Shown: positions 1 through 6,621, counted from the stretch's first letter. The stretch: DNA of 7,820 bases from Deltaproteobacteria bacterium (GCA_023262305.1 JALRCK010000090.1:1-7820), one strand, 5' to 3'. Notes: generated by a model from the sequence alone, not told the origin. Translations and numbers: made by a program.

Positions 1-300
1 AAGGCAATACGAACCAAAGAGCTGCGCCTAACAAAGTCTGTAGTTCGCCCGCTGGCGACGACCAAAGCGCCAACGGTTGAAAGTGTGCGGTCGAGCTTTG
101 CTGACGCTGTTTTGACTGAGGCCTCTCAGACCCTTAGCTCTGAAGAGAGGGCCTTAGACTTTCTAGTCTCTTCCATCACCGAAAAGCTCGGCAGTGAGGG
201 GGTGGAGAGGACGCAGATGCATGAATTCCTTAACCTCATCCTAGAGACCGACCCGGCTCTTAAGGAGGAGATTATGCAGGAAATATCTCCGAGAAAGTGA
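1..300 (+). CDS. C-terminal part of an unrecognised protein (5' end outside window)
   Basis: Frame 1 is open from the first base to the TGA at 298-300, giving at least 99 residues, so the true start probably lies upstream. A GTG at 85 could start a 71-residue protein, but I see no convincing ribosome binding site before it and the frame stays open upstream. The first 25 or so residues are basic and rich in Thr, Lys and Arg. The rest looks helical and acidic, with several Glu-Leu stretches (SSEERALDFL, HEFLNLILETD, LKEEIMQEI). I see no membrane segment, signal peptide or known motif and do not recognise the family. The stop lies 33 bases before the two-component gene at 334 on the same strand, so co-transcription is plausible. 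Confidence 0.55.
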   Translation, partial: KAIRTKELRLTKSVVRPLATTKAPTVESVRSSFADAVLTEASQTLSSEERALDFLVSSITEKLGSEGVERTQMHEFLNLILETDPALKEEIMQEISPRK

Positions 301-333
301 TCCCTAAAGGGCGGTCAAGCAATCTAACTGTGC

Positions 334-1059
334 ATGGAGATTGATAAGCCCGACACAGGCACGGAGCGCCGTATTCTCATTGCCGACGATGACCCCGATT
401 CACGCATCGTGGTGGCAAGCGTCATATCAATTCTCGGACACTCCCCGGTTGTAGTGAACGGTGGAGGTGAGGCGATAGAGGAGTGTGAGCGGGAGCTTCC
501 AGACCTTGCTATCGTCGACTATATGATGCCATCCCTCACCGGCATCGAGATGTGCCACAAGCTCAAAACTATCCCAGGTGGAGAGTTGGTACCGATCCTG
601 ATGCTCACAGCTCGTGACAGTATGCAGGATAAGATCTCGGCACTTGAAGAGGGGGTCGACGACTACCTCACCAAACCCTTTAACTACCAGGAGCTTCGAG
701 CGCGAGTGAAGGCTCTGCTCCGGGTGCGAGATCTCAACCTGAAACTGGTGGCTAAGAATGAAGAGCTCAAAAAGATGCAGGAGCGTCTTGTAGCTACAGA
801 GCGCCAGGTCGCTGTTGGACAGCTCGCTGGTACTGCAGCGCATCAGCTCGGGCAGCCTCTTTCGGCGATTATGCTCAACTGCTTTCTCCTCGAGAAGCTC
901 CCTAAGGAGGATCCTAAATTCATGAGCGCAATCGCTGCAATTAAGAGTGATGTGCGCCGCATGGTTGAGATGATCGACAGCCTCAGAAACATTAAGGCCT
1001 CAGCCCGAGAGGCCTATTTTGAGGGTACGGAGATCCTCAAATTAAAAGAGGACGAGTAG
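334..1059 (+). CDS. Receiver domain + HisKA dimerisation domain protein without ATPase domain
   Basis: This is a 241-residue cytoplasmic two-component protein. Residues about 13-130 form a response-regulator receiver domain: the acidic pocket is D18-D20, the phosphoacceptor is D62 in IVDYMMP, the switch Thr is T92 (LTARD) and the conserved Lys is K114 (TKPF). Residues about 131-160 look like a coiled-coil linker. Residues about 160-220 match a HisKA dimerisation domain with an H-box at 169-176 (AHQLGQPL), H170 being the predicted phosphorylated His. The chain ends soon after, with none of the N, G1, F or G2 boxes of a kinase ATPase domain. The stop is a clean TAG and I find no ATPase remnant in the 144 bases after it, so the gene does not look freshly truncated. 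It may relay phosphate between partners or act as a dimerising regulator (inference). The ATG at 334 has only a weak, distant purine stretch (306-314) before it. Confidence 0.9.
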   Translation: MEIDKPDTGTERRILIADDDPDSRIVVASVISILGHSPVVVNGGGEAIEECERELPDLAIVDYMMPSLTGIEMCHKLKTIPGGELVPILMLTARDSMQDKISALEEGVDDYLTKPFNYQELRARVKALLRVRDLNLKLVAKNEELKKMQERLVATERQVAVGQLAGTAAHQLGQPLSAIMLNCFLLEKLPKEDPKFMSAIAAIKSDVRRMVEMIDSLRNIKASAREAYFEGTEILKLKEDE

Positions 1060-1203
1060 TTCGCTTTCAACACTACCCTGTAAGGCTTTGCATGTCCGTG
1101 ACGGTTTAAGCGTCGCCCCAGGAATGTGTAAGATTCGCTTTATTGTTTGACCCCCAGGCTCTATACTCACAGCGTAACACCTCTCCTTTGATACAGGGGT
1201 CTC

Positions 1204-2169
1204 ATGTACGCGCAACCAACTCTTGATTTTGAATGGGCAACGACACCGGCTGATGTAGAGCGGGTGGCAGCAAGTATAGCCAACGAGCCGATTATCTCAG
1301 TCGACACGGAGACGAGTGGATGGCAGGTGGGGAATGAGCAGCTCTGCTTGATTCAGATTGGGGTTCCCAACCAGAAGCGGGTCATCCTCGTGGATGTTTT
1401 GAAGGCGGGTCCGCCGACCGCCCTTGCGTCTGTTCTGGCTGCTCCAGCCCCGCTGATTATCGCTCACAACGCCTCATTTGAGGAGCGACAGTTCGCGCGG
1501 TACGACATGAAGATGAAGGGCATTAAAGACACCCTGACGATGTCCCGTCAGTTGCGACCTGATCTGCCCAATCACACCCTGCGCACCTGTTGCAGACTCT
1601 TGTTGGGGTTGGAGTTGAGTAAGCAGGAACAAACCAGCGATTGGTCTGTGCGCCCACTGTCAGATTCTCAGGTCGCCTACGCTCGACTCGATGCCGAGGT
1701 TGCTGTGTCGCTCTACAATTATCTGGCAGAGCTGGAGGCGAAGGCTTCGCACGAGCTCGACCTTCCGGTCGAAGATCTCGTCAAAGAGTACGGTGCGATT
1801 CTCAAGCATCGGTACGATGTAAGCGCCGGTATCGCCCACGAGCTTGCGTTTCTGCAGGCGCGAGAGGGGAAGATTAAGGAGATGATTCGACAGAAGCTCA
1901 TCGATGGTGAGCCTGCATATGACGGACCATACGGGAAATGCTCAATTCAAAAAGTGAAGAGAACTGAGGTGAATCCCGAGCGAGTCCGAGATGTGTTCCC
2001 CGAATTCGCCGATGAGGTTATTCAGGAATTCGTTGATCGAAAGCGTTTTGATGCGGTCGCTAAAGAGAGGGGCTTGCCGAAGAGCGCCATAGAGTCGGTG
2101 CTCGATACCGTCGGATTCAACGACCGTTTGCAGCTCTCGCTTAAGGATGAGGTGGGATTCTCGGAATAG
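1204..2169 (+). CDS. RNase D-like 3'-5' exonuclease (DEDDy) with an unrecognised C-terminal domain
   Basis: This 321-residue protein has a DEDD-superfamily 3'-5' exonuclease fold in residues about 8-178. Exo I is D34-T-E36, followed by the strand LCLIQIG (48-53). Exo II is H88-N-A-S-F-E93, and D109-T follows in the usual place. Exo III is Y159-A-R-L-D163, the Y-x3-D form of the DEDDy subgroup (RNase D, DNA polymerase I proofreading). These enzymes remove 3' nucleotides from RNA or DNA using two metal ions. The Exo II acid is Glu rather than the usual Asp, so full activity is likely but not certain. Residues about 180-321 are helical and charged, with a GPYGKCSIQKVKRTEVNP segment at 241-258. 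They do not look like the HRDC domain of RNase D, and the whole protein is shorter than E. coli RNase D. The start ATG follows AGGGG at 1195-1199 with a short 4-base spacing. Whether its substrate is RNA or DNA is not visible. Confidence 0.85.
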   Translation: MYAQPTLDFEWATTPADVERVAASIANEPIISVDTETSGWQVGNEQLCLIQIGVPNQKRVILVDVLKAGPPTALASVLAAPAPLIIAHNASFEERQFARYDMKMKGIKDTLTMSRQLRPDLPNHTLRTCCRLLLGLELSKQEQTSDWSVRPLSDSQVAYARLDAEVAVSLYNYLAELEAKASHELDLPVEDLVKEYGAILKHRYDVSAGIAHELAFLQAREGKIKEMIRQKLIDGEPAYDGPYGKCSIQKVKRTEVNPERVRDVFPEFADEVIQEFVDRKRFDAVAKERGLPKSAIESVLDTVGFNDRLQLSLKDEVGFSE

Positions 2170-2241
2170 GCGGACTTGAAGTTGTTTATGTCAGGTCGGG
2201 CGTAGCTGATCCCTTTAAGAAAATATCCAGTAACCGTCTGT

Positions 2242-3201
2242 CTATCGTGCCTGGCTCACGATTCCCCAGTAGTATCGATAGGAAGCGCGATCGTGGAGGC
2301 GGCCCTTGTGCTCTATAGGCCCCCACTGTGCTGCTTCCCCCGCCTTGAGGATCTCTTGAGCCTCCTGGAGCTCGTCGGCGGTCGGGGTCATTCCTCGGAT
2401 GATGTGCTGAATCTGATCAGGATGGATGCTCCACATCCGCAAAAATCCGAACTCATGCCGAGCTTTCCACGCATCCTGGTGGGCCTGTGAAGGGTTCCGC
2501 ACATCCACGGTGACGTTGTGATTCGGTATCTTGTTATGGCTGAGCGCCGCAAGGGCGATCTCGTTTTTGACTCGAGCGAGAAGGGGATGAGTAAATTGCT
2601 CTGGGCTCTTCATCGCTGAGGATGGGATCGCTCCTCCAAGGTGCGAGATGAAATCCATCAACCCAAAATCGAGGGTTTCTACTGCTGGGTGAGCCGCAAG
2701 GTCGTTAACACTAGTGAGAGCCTCGGGAGTTTCAATGAGGAGGTGGAGCGGGATGAACCGATCGATTCCGAGTTTTTTGGTAAAGTGGGTAATGAGTCCA
2801 GCGGCCCACGCGACCTCCCGCACTGATGTCACCTTTGGAATGGTCACATACGCGAGCGCGGAAGCAGTCTTTGAGACGATCTCCTCAAGGTCCCTTTCGA
2901 AATGGGGAGACGTGGGGCCGTGAACTCGGATCCCTATCCGTTTTCGTTTATTACGATCGGAGAGGAGGATCGAGACAAACTGTGCTCGGAGGGATGCCTC
3001 CTGTCCGAGTGGGGCGCCATCCTCAAGGTCTAACGTGATATCAACTAACGACGAGCCGTCACCCCGAAGGTGTTGCTCTTGGATCTGGAGCGCCTTGAGG
3101 GCGAACTTCTCGGTCCCTGCGATGTGCTCACACGGCGCTATGCGTGGAGGTATGTGGGTTATATCAAGGGGTGGATTCATGGGTCTTTCAAGATGTGGCA
3201 T
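2242..3201 (-). CDS. HpcH/HpaI aldolase / citrate lyase beta (CitE)-family CoA-ester lyase
   Basis: This 319-residue protein is a TIM-barrel lyase of the CitE/HpcH group, which cleaves or forms C-C bonds in substrates such as malyl-CoA or citramalyl-CoA using Mg2+. In order I see D58-L-E-D-G62, R92-V-H94, I-P-K123, the metal-binding E157 in LLIETPEAL, D183 in DFGLMDF (178-184), and W257-SIHP. All expected active-site positions are present. The C-terminus (GPIEHKGRLHDRASYRYYW) resembles a group annotated as CoA ester lyase in Burkholderiales (from memory). The exact substrate cannot be read from the sequence. The ATG at 3201 lacks a good ribosome binding site; an in-frame ATG at 3180 (residue 8) has GAAAGA at 3184-3189 and may be the true start. 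It lies 89 bases downstream of the coiled-coil gene on the same strand, so the two may share a transcript. Confidence 0.9.
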   Translation of the reverse strand: MPHLERPMNPPLDITHIPPRIAPCEHIAGTEKFALKALQIQEQHLRGDGSSLVDITLDLEDGAPLGQEASLRAQFVSILLSDRNKRKRIGIRVHGPTSPHFERDLEEIVSKTASALAYVTIPKVTSVREVAWAAGLITHFTKKLGIDRFIPLHLLIETPEALTSVNDLAAHPAVETLDFGLMDFISHLGGAIPSSAMKSPEQFTHPLLARVKNEIALAALSHNKIPNHNVTVDVRNPSQAHQDAWKARHEFGFLRMWSIHPDQIQHIIRGMTPTADELQEAQEILKAGEAAQWGPIEHKGRLHDRASYRYYWGIVSQAR

Positions 3202-3290
3202 GCGATAGTCACAAGCGTTCTCTTCCCGTTAGGATAGATTCCCGCGAAGGCAAGCGCTCGGGCAAGGGGAAATGTGTAGTAGGTGGCGGG

Positions 3291-4193
3291 TTAAGACGGC
3301 TTCTTTCGAGTGAGTAGATCGCGAGCAGTGCGAAGGGCGACCTCGGCCGTTCCATAGACACCAGTCAGCTCAGCAGAGATCTCGGCGAGTTCCCCGGGGC
3401 TCAAGCCCTCCAGTTGGAGCCTTCGAAGAGTCGCCTGTGCGCCTTCTTTGGACCGCCGCGTCTCGGACTCTATAGAAGCTTGTTTCTTCTCTGCCTCCTC
3501 GATCTTAGACTGTGTCGCTGTAGCGACCGCCGTTAATGCCTCCTGAGTGAGAGATGGTTTTTGAGGTGTATCGTGCGTAAGAAGGGAGTCATCTTCCAGT
3601 GGCGATACAATTGTTGTCTCCGTAACGGGCCTCCACTCTTCTCGGTAAGATGTCTCAGGAGGGGGTTTGATATTGAGTGATTCACGGACTAATGGTTTTG
3701 CATGAAATCCCAACCAACCACTCAGCTTGGTGACATGTGGATTCATCAAGCCGACTACCTTTGCGGCAAGCTCCGAAAACGAGAGGTATTCGCCCAAGGT
3801 AGAGAGTTGTTTCAGGGTGCGTTCGAGTAATCCTATCTTCTGATCTCTTTGTTCGCGGTCGTGAAGAGTTGGTAGGGCTTGAGTGTGCGGCGGAGCGCTT
3901 TCGACTGTGGTTGGCGCGCGTTCTTCGGGTGGTGTCATAGCCCGGCTGGGCACGCTGACCGGTGCACCTGGTAACTGAGGTGTGTGCGATGCATCCGGAA
4001 GTTGTGGTGACTCTTGTTGAGCATTTGGCGAGGGGGATGTTGTAGCACGGTTTGCAGAGAGTCTCGTGCGTTCTTCGTTGCGATTTATTTCAGGGCCCCG
4101 TTCAGGAACGGGAGCGGGGCTCGGAATGACCGTGCTCTGCTGCCGTGAGTCAGCGTCAACTGGCAGAGCGGGTGAGGGGGCTAGTTTGGGCAT
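3291..4193 (-). CDS. Proline-rich, coiled-coil protein of unknown function
   Basis: I do not recognise this 300-residue protein. Residues 1 to about 110 are rich in Pro, Ser, Thr, Ala and Gln and are probably disordered. A middle part (about 115-175) begins with a charged helix (LHDREQRDQKIGLLERTLKQ) and continues into a more hydrophobic stretch (AAKVVGLMNP). Another Pro/Glu-rich linker follows. The last 90 residues are strongly helical, with a coiled-coil-like IEEAEKKQASIESETRRSKE and an ARDLLTRKK tail. No signal peptide or clear membrane segment is visible, so it is probably cytoplasmic. I chose the ATG at 4193. A TTG at 4214 would add seven residues, all but one encoded by a GA repeat that better serves as the purine-rich leader. 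It is first in a possible two-gene transcript with the CoA-ester lyase. Confidence 0.75.
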   Translation of the reverse strand: MPKLAPSPALPVDADSRQQSTVIPSPAPVPERGPEINRNEERTRLSANRATTSPSPNAQQESPQLPDASHTPQLPGAPVSVPSRAMTPPEERAPTTVESAPPHTQALPTLHDREQRDQKIGLLERTLKQLSTLGEYLSFSELAAKVVGLMNPHVTKLSGWLGFHAKPLVRESLNIKPPPETSYREEWRPVTETTIVSPLEDDSLLTHDTPQKPSLTQEALTAVATATQSKIEEAEKKQASIESETRRSKEGAQATLRRLQLEGLSPGELAEISAELTGVYGTAEVALRTARDLLTRKKPS

Positions 4194-4197
4194 ACTA

Positions 4198-4212
4198 CTC
4201 TCTCTCTCTCTC
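4198..4212 (-). repeat. GA dinucleotide tract before the coiled-coil gene
   Basis: The + strand reads (CT)7C, so the - strand reads (GA)7G, ending four bases before the ATG at 4193. It occupies the Shine-Dalgarno position. If the upstream TTG (4214-4212) were used, the tract would be coding and a unit change would shift the frame. Confidence 0.8.
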
Positions 4213-4363
4213 AAGGCATCTAGTGATATGACCAGGATCTGGGATGTTGTGCGCTATTGGAGAGGATGAAAAAAATCGAGTGTTCCCGCGGGGGTGCCTG
4301 TAGTATACCTTCGCGTGACATGGGAGGGGTTGAGCGTGCTCAATCGCTCCCTCAAAACACATG

Positions 4364-4370
4364 TAAGGAG
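4364..4370 (+). promoter_or_regulatory. Ribosome binding site deciding the peroxiredoxin start
   Basis: TAAGGAG lies six bases before the ATG at 4377. It is the strongest Shine-Dalgarno match in the window. It places the start at 4377 rather than at the in-frame ATG at 4257, whose extra 40 residues look unlike any peroxiredoxin N-terminus. Confidence 0.9.
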
Positions 4371-4376
4371 TTACTC

Positions 4377-5048
4377 ATGGCAGACTTAAAAGTTGGGCAA
4401 ACCGCACCGAAATTTTCCCTGAAAGACAAGGACGGAAAAGCTCATTCCATCGGGGCGTTAAAGGCAGATTTCACGGTTTTGTACTTCTATCCGAAGGACG
4501 ACACACCGGGATGCACCCTTGAGGCTAAGGAATTCTCGCAGTCGCTTCCTAAGTTTAAGTCTCGCAACGTTACGGTCGTCGGCGTATCGGGTGGTAATGA
4601 GAAAACCAAGGCGAACTTTTGTAAAAAGTACTCGCTTAAGATTCCGCTCGTCTCTGACACAAATTTCAAAGTATCGAAGTCCTACGGTGCTTACGGCACG
4701 AAAAAATTTATGGGTCGGTCCTTTCAGGGGATCTTCCGCAAGACCTTCCTCCTCGATAAGGCTGGGAAGATCGCTCGCATCTTTGATACAGTGAAGCCAG
4801 AGGGGCATGCTGAGGAGGTTCTTGCAGCGATCGACGCACTCTCCAAGAAGGTTGCTCTGACCAAGGTCGGCGCGTCCAAGAAGAAGGCTGCCTCGAAGAA
4901 GAGCGCAGTGTCTAAGAAGAGTGTCAGAGCTTCCAAGAAGCAGGCAGTAAAGAAATCTGCTTCGAAAAGATCTGTTGCAAAAGTTGTAAAGACGGCTCCA
5001 GCCAAGAGGGTTGCCAAGAAGGCGGCTAAGACCCGTCGTTCCCGCTAA
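4377..5048 (+). CDS. bcp: Bcp/PrxQ-type peroxiredoxin with histone H1-like Lys/Ala-rich C-terminal tail
   Basis: This 223-residue protein reduces hydrogen peroxide and organic hydroperoxides through a reactive cysteine, in the thiol-dependent Bcp (PrxQ) family. Residues about 1-155 are the complete catalytic domain: VGQTAPKFSL at the N-terminus, FYPKDDTPGCT at 37-47 with T43 and peroxidatic C46, and R121 in the FRKTFLLD strand. The resolving Cys often found five residues after C46 is replaced by K51. C82 is the only other Cys, so it works either as a 1-Cys enzyme or with an unusual partner. From about residue 156 an extra tail of 68 residues contains 21 Lys, 6 Arg and no Asp or Glu, in loose SKKxA repeats ending KKAAKTRRSR. 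E. coli Bcp ends near residue 156, so the tail is an addition. Such tails in AlgP- and Hc1-type proteins bind DNA, so nucleoid association is plausible but unproven. Confidence 0.93.
   Translation: MADLKVGQTAPKFSLKDKDGKAHSIGALKADFTVLYFYPKDDTPGCTLEAKEFSQSLPKFKSRNVTVVGVSGGNEKTKANFCKKYSLKIPLVSDTNFKVSKSYGAYGTKKFMGRSFQGIFRKTFLLDKAGKIARIFDTVKPEGHAEEVLAAIDALSKKVALTKVGASKKKAASKKSAVSKKSVRASKKQAVKKSASKRSVAKVVKTAPAKRVAKKAAKTRRSR
4842..5045 (+). repeat. Degenerate AAG-rich repeat encoding the basic tail
   Basis: This stretch encodes loose repeats of about six to seven residues (ASKKKA, ASKKSAV, SKKSVRA, SKKQAV, KKSASKR). The units differ in codon choice (for example tccaag, tcgaag and tctaag), so this is an old or selected repeat rather than a recent slippage product. 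Confidence 0.65.
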
Positions 5049-5068
5049 TTCGCCTGGCAACACTCATC

Positions 5069-5105
5069 GGGGAGGGGCTGTGTACTTGCGGCCCCTCCTC
5101 TGTTT
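5069..5105 (+). terminator. G+C-rich hairpin between convergent genes
   Basis: GGAGGGGC at 5071-5078 pairs perfectly with GCCCCTCC at 5091-5098. The outer bases 5069-5070 and 5099-5100 add a G-C and a G-T pair, and the loop is 12 bases. It begins 20 bases after the peroxiredoxin stop and is followed by a weak T-rich stretch (TGTTT at 5101-5105), consistent with a modest intrinsic terminator. On the - strand it lies just past the lipoprotein stop but has no T run, so termination that way is less clear. Confidence 0.65.
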
Positions 5106-5823
5106 ACGCAACCCAAGGCAGGAAGGACCAGAAGCTTGGCTGGTCTGCCGGGTCAATCATAATGTCCCGCGCGATGCAACGACCCGCTTCATTTACCATT
5201 GCTTCAGTGTAGAGTATGTCGGGGCGCTGTGATGTTACCCCAAAAAAACCGCTCACCTCGTTCATATCGTGCCGGTGAGTCGCCACTCGTGAAGTTCCGT
5301 ACCACAGAGTTGTTCCTGAATCCACGTCGATGATCTTTGTGTGGATCGTCCATTCGTCAATTCGAGAGATCCGCTCGAGGTACCCTAGGAGCACGAGGTC
5401 GTACCCCGCTGTTCGGGCGAGTGAGAGTGCTCCGAAGTTGCCCGTAAAGAAATCATCCTTCTTTCCTGGCCAGTCCTGACGATTGAAGACCTCGATAATC
5501 GGAAGTGTGTCGTACCCGAGGAGCTCACGTTGTACCGTCCATCCAAGTTGATCGCTAATACCGGGAAGCTCGGAGTTCTGAGCGGTAAAGTTTGCCTGAG
5601 TCACAAATGGGACGACGGCCATGCGAGCAGTAACGCCCCCCTTAAAGCGTTGATCTATAAAGCCGGGGATGTCGGTTCTTACATAAGCACGAGTATTGCA
5701 AGTCTCGCCCGTGTGGCGAAAAAGCATCGCGCAACTGGATAAAATTACCGGGAGTGTCAAAAAGCTGACACGGAGGACGCCCCGAATCCAGTTGGAAGTT
5801 TTTAAGGATGAAGCTAATTGCAT
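5104..5823 (-). CDS. Predicted outer-membrane lipoprotein, TolB-N/CsgG-like pattern
   Basis: The 239-residue protein begins with a lipoprotein signal: basic residues, a hydrophobic run VSFLTLPVI (19-27) and the lipobox L28-S-S-C31. Position +2 is Ala, which fits outer-membrane sorting. The mature part alternates strands and helices: RMAVVPF (67-73), a helix near 91-102, LPIIEVFN (107-114), ARTAGYDLVLLGYLERI (136-152), then TIHTKIIDVDSGTTLWYGT (159-177). A leading VxPF strand, a YDLVLLGY strand and a final DVDSGTTLW strand recall the TolB N-terminal/CsgG/FlgO group of periplasmic proteins (inference from the pattern; the family is not certain). I chose the ATG at 5823 because it gives a normal 30-residue signal. 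An ATG at 5865 would add 14 residues and overlap the divergent gene. No good ribosome binding site precedes either start. Confidence 0.82.
   Translation of the reverse strand: MQLASSLKTSNWIRGVLRVSFLTLPVILSSCAMLFRHTGETCNTRAYVRTDIPGFIDQRFKGGVTARMAVVPFVTQANFTAQNSELPGISDQLGWTVQRELLGYDTLPIIEVFNRQDWPGKKDDFFTGNFGALSLARTAGYDLVLLGYLERISRIDEWTIHTKIIDVDSGTTLWYGTSRVATHRHDMNEVSGFFGVTSQRPDILYTEAMVNEAGRCIARDIMIDPADQPSFWSFLPWVA
5754..5771. promoter_or_regulatory. Inverted repeat, candidate operator inside the lipoprotein 5' end
   Basis: GTGTCA (5754-5759) and TGACAC (5766-5771) form a perfect 6-base inverted repeat with a 6-base AAAAGC spacer. It lies inside the signal-peptide codons of the - strand lipoprotein and about 60 bases before the start of the FlgO-like gene, where a promoter of the latter must lie. 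An arrangement of this size fits a dimeric regulator site, but it could be chance. Confidence 0.35.
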
Positions 5824-5827
5824 GAGG
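5824..5827 (+). promoter_or_regulatory. Ribosome binding site deciding the FlgO-like start
   Basis: GAGG lies five bases before the ATG at 5833. This favours 5833 over the in-frame TTG at 5818, which would add only five residues and has no purine-rich leader at the right distance. Confidence 0.7.
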
Positions 5828-5832
5828 TTACT

Positions 5833-6621
5833 ATGGTTACTCCAGTAGGTCTGAAAACCGGGCATAAACTACTTCACCGAGTACAAAGAGTATGCCAGGT
5901 CATGGCCGTATGCACCGGTATTTTAATGCTGGGTGCCACTGGCTGTAGCCCGCGTTACGACGATATGCCGGCATTCTGGCCGATCCCCAACCGTGAATAC
6001 GATAACTACGGTCCGGGTCGTTTTAAAACCGCTCTGCTCGCGGCTCAAATTGATAGGCACTACAAGGGGTCAGCGCCTGGTCCGATCGGCGTAACAACCT
6101 TTGTGAACGTCGATGATCTCTACTCCTCAAGTACCTTTGGGCGCATGGTTGGAGAGCAGCTGATGAGCGAGCTCGCCATGAAAGGGTTTGACGTTATTGA
6201 ACTGAGGCACACCGATGTGCTGCAGTTCCTTGATCGTGGGGGTGAGTTTGCGCTCTCGCGCGATGCCGGGATGGTTCGCCCCGAGCGAAACCTCGCTGGT
6301 GTGGTCGTTGGAACCTATGTGACATCTCCGGAGCGTGTCTATGTGAACGCTCGACTGATTGATCCTTCAAGCTCCGTGGTCCTCTCGGCTGGCTCCGTCG
6401 AAATGTCAAAAACCCCTGAGCTGGCGAAGCTCCTCCGCGGTGGAAGTATGCCGGGCTCTCTTGAGCGCATCCCGGTTCGACACCTCGGGCACATGGCGAA
6501 GCCGATCGACCCAAATGACAACAATCGTCGACGATGGATGGAGGAGGAGTCTGGTTGGGATATCCCCAGAGCAGGCGGGTTCCCAAGTGGTCCTCTGTCG
6601 ACGCTCCCAAGCCAGCAGTAA
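5833..6621 (+). CDS. FlgO-family outer-membrane lipoprotein
   Basis: This 262-residue protein has a signal peptide with a hydrophobic run (VMAVCTGILMLGA) and the lipobox A35-T-G-C38, with Ser at +2 predicting the outer membrane. Residues about 84-192 match the FlgO domain: IGVTTFVNVDDL (85-96), GRMVGEQLMSEL (103-114), the diagnostic GGEFALSRD (136-144), VVVGTY (157-162) and VYVNARLIDPSS (169-180). FlgO was described in Vibrio as an outer-membrane lipoprotein needed for flagellar stability. No flagellar gene is present here, and FlgO-like proteins also occur away from flagella, so a motility role cannot be assumed. The C-terminal 70 residues are polar, rich in Pro, Arg and Asp, and probably disordered. 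The gene diverges from the other lipoprotein, with nine bases between the two start codons. Confidence 0.88.
   Translation: MVTPVGLKTGHKLLHRVQRVCQVMAVCTGILMLGATGCSPRYDDMPAFWPIPNREYDNYGPGRFKTALLAAQIDRHYKGSAPGPIGVTTFVNVDDLYSSSTFGRMVGEQLMSELAMKGFDVIELRHTDVLQFLDRGGEFALSRDAGMVRPERNLAGVVVGTYVTSPERVYVNARLIDPSSSVVLSAGSVEMSKTPELAKLLRGGSMPGSLERIPVRHLGHMAKPIDPNDNNRRRWMEEESGWDIPRAGGFPSGPLSTLPSQQ

Noticed and set aside
427..843. 138-residue open frame on the - strand
   Set aside because: It lies wholly opposite the receiver-domain gene, whose motifs are unmistakable; its own translation shows no recognisable domain.
1060..1141. Repeated TTCGCTTT at about 1061 and 1134
   Set aside because: An eight-base direct repeat with no further similarity around it; easily chance.
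1147..1167. TTGACC and TATACT as a sigma70-type promoter for the exonuclease
   Set aside because: The hexamers are only nine bases apart; with normal 16-18 base spacing neither has a good partner, so I do not call a promoter.
4257..4376. 40-residue N-terminal extension of the peroxiredoxin
   Set aside because: TAAGGAG six bases before the ATG at 4377 and the family's usual N-terminus (VGQTAPKF) fix the start; the extension has no family resemblance.
4458..5063. 201-residue open frame on the - strand opposite the peroxiredoxin
   Set aside because: Its Leu/Arg/Ser-rich translation is the expected antisense of a Lys/Ser-rich reading frame, and the + strand gene is secure.
5792..5820. TTGGAA and TAATTG, 17 bases apart, as promoter of the FlgO-like gene
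   Set aside because: Spacing fits but the -10 match is poor and transcription would begin at the ribosome binding site.
6194..6610. 138-residue open frame on the - strand opposite the FlgO-like gene
   Set aside because: Arg/His/Pro-rich composition typical of an antisense shadow, with no domain and no ribosome binding site noted.
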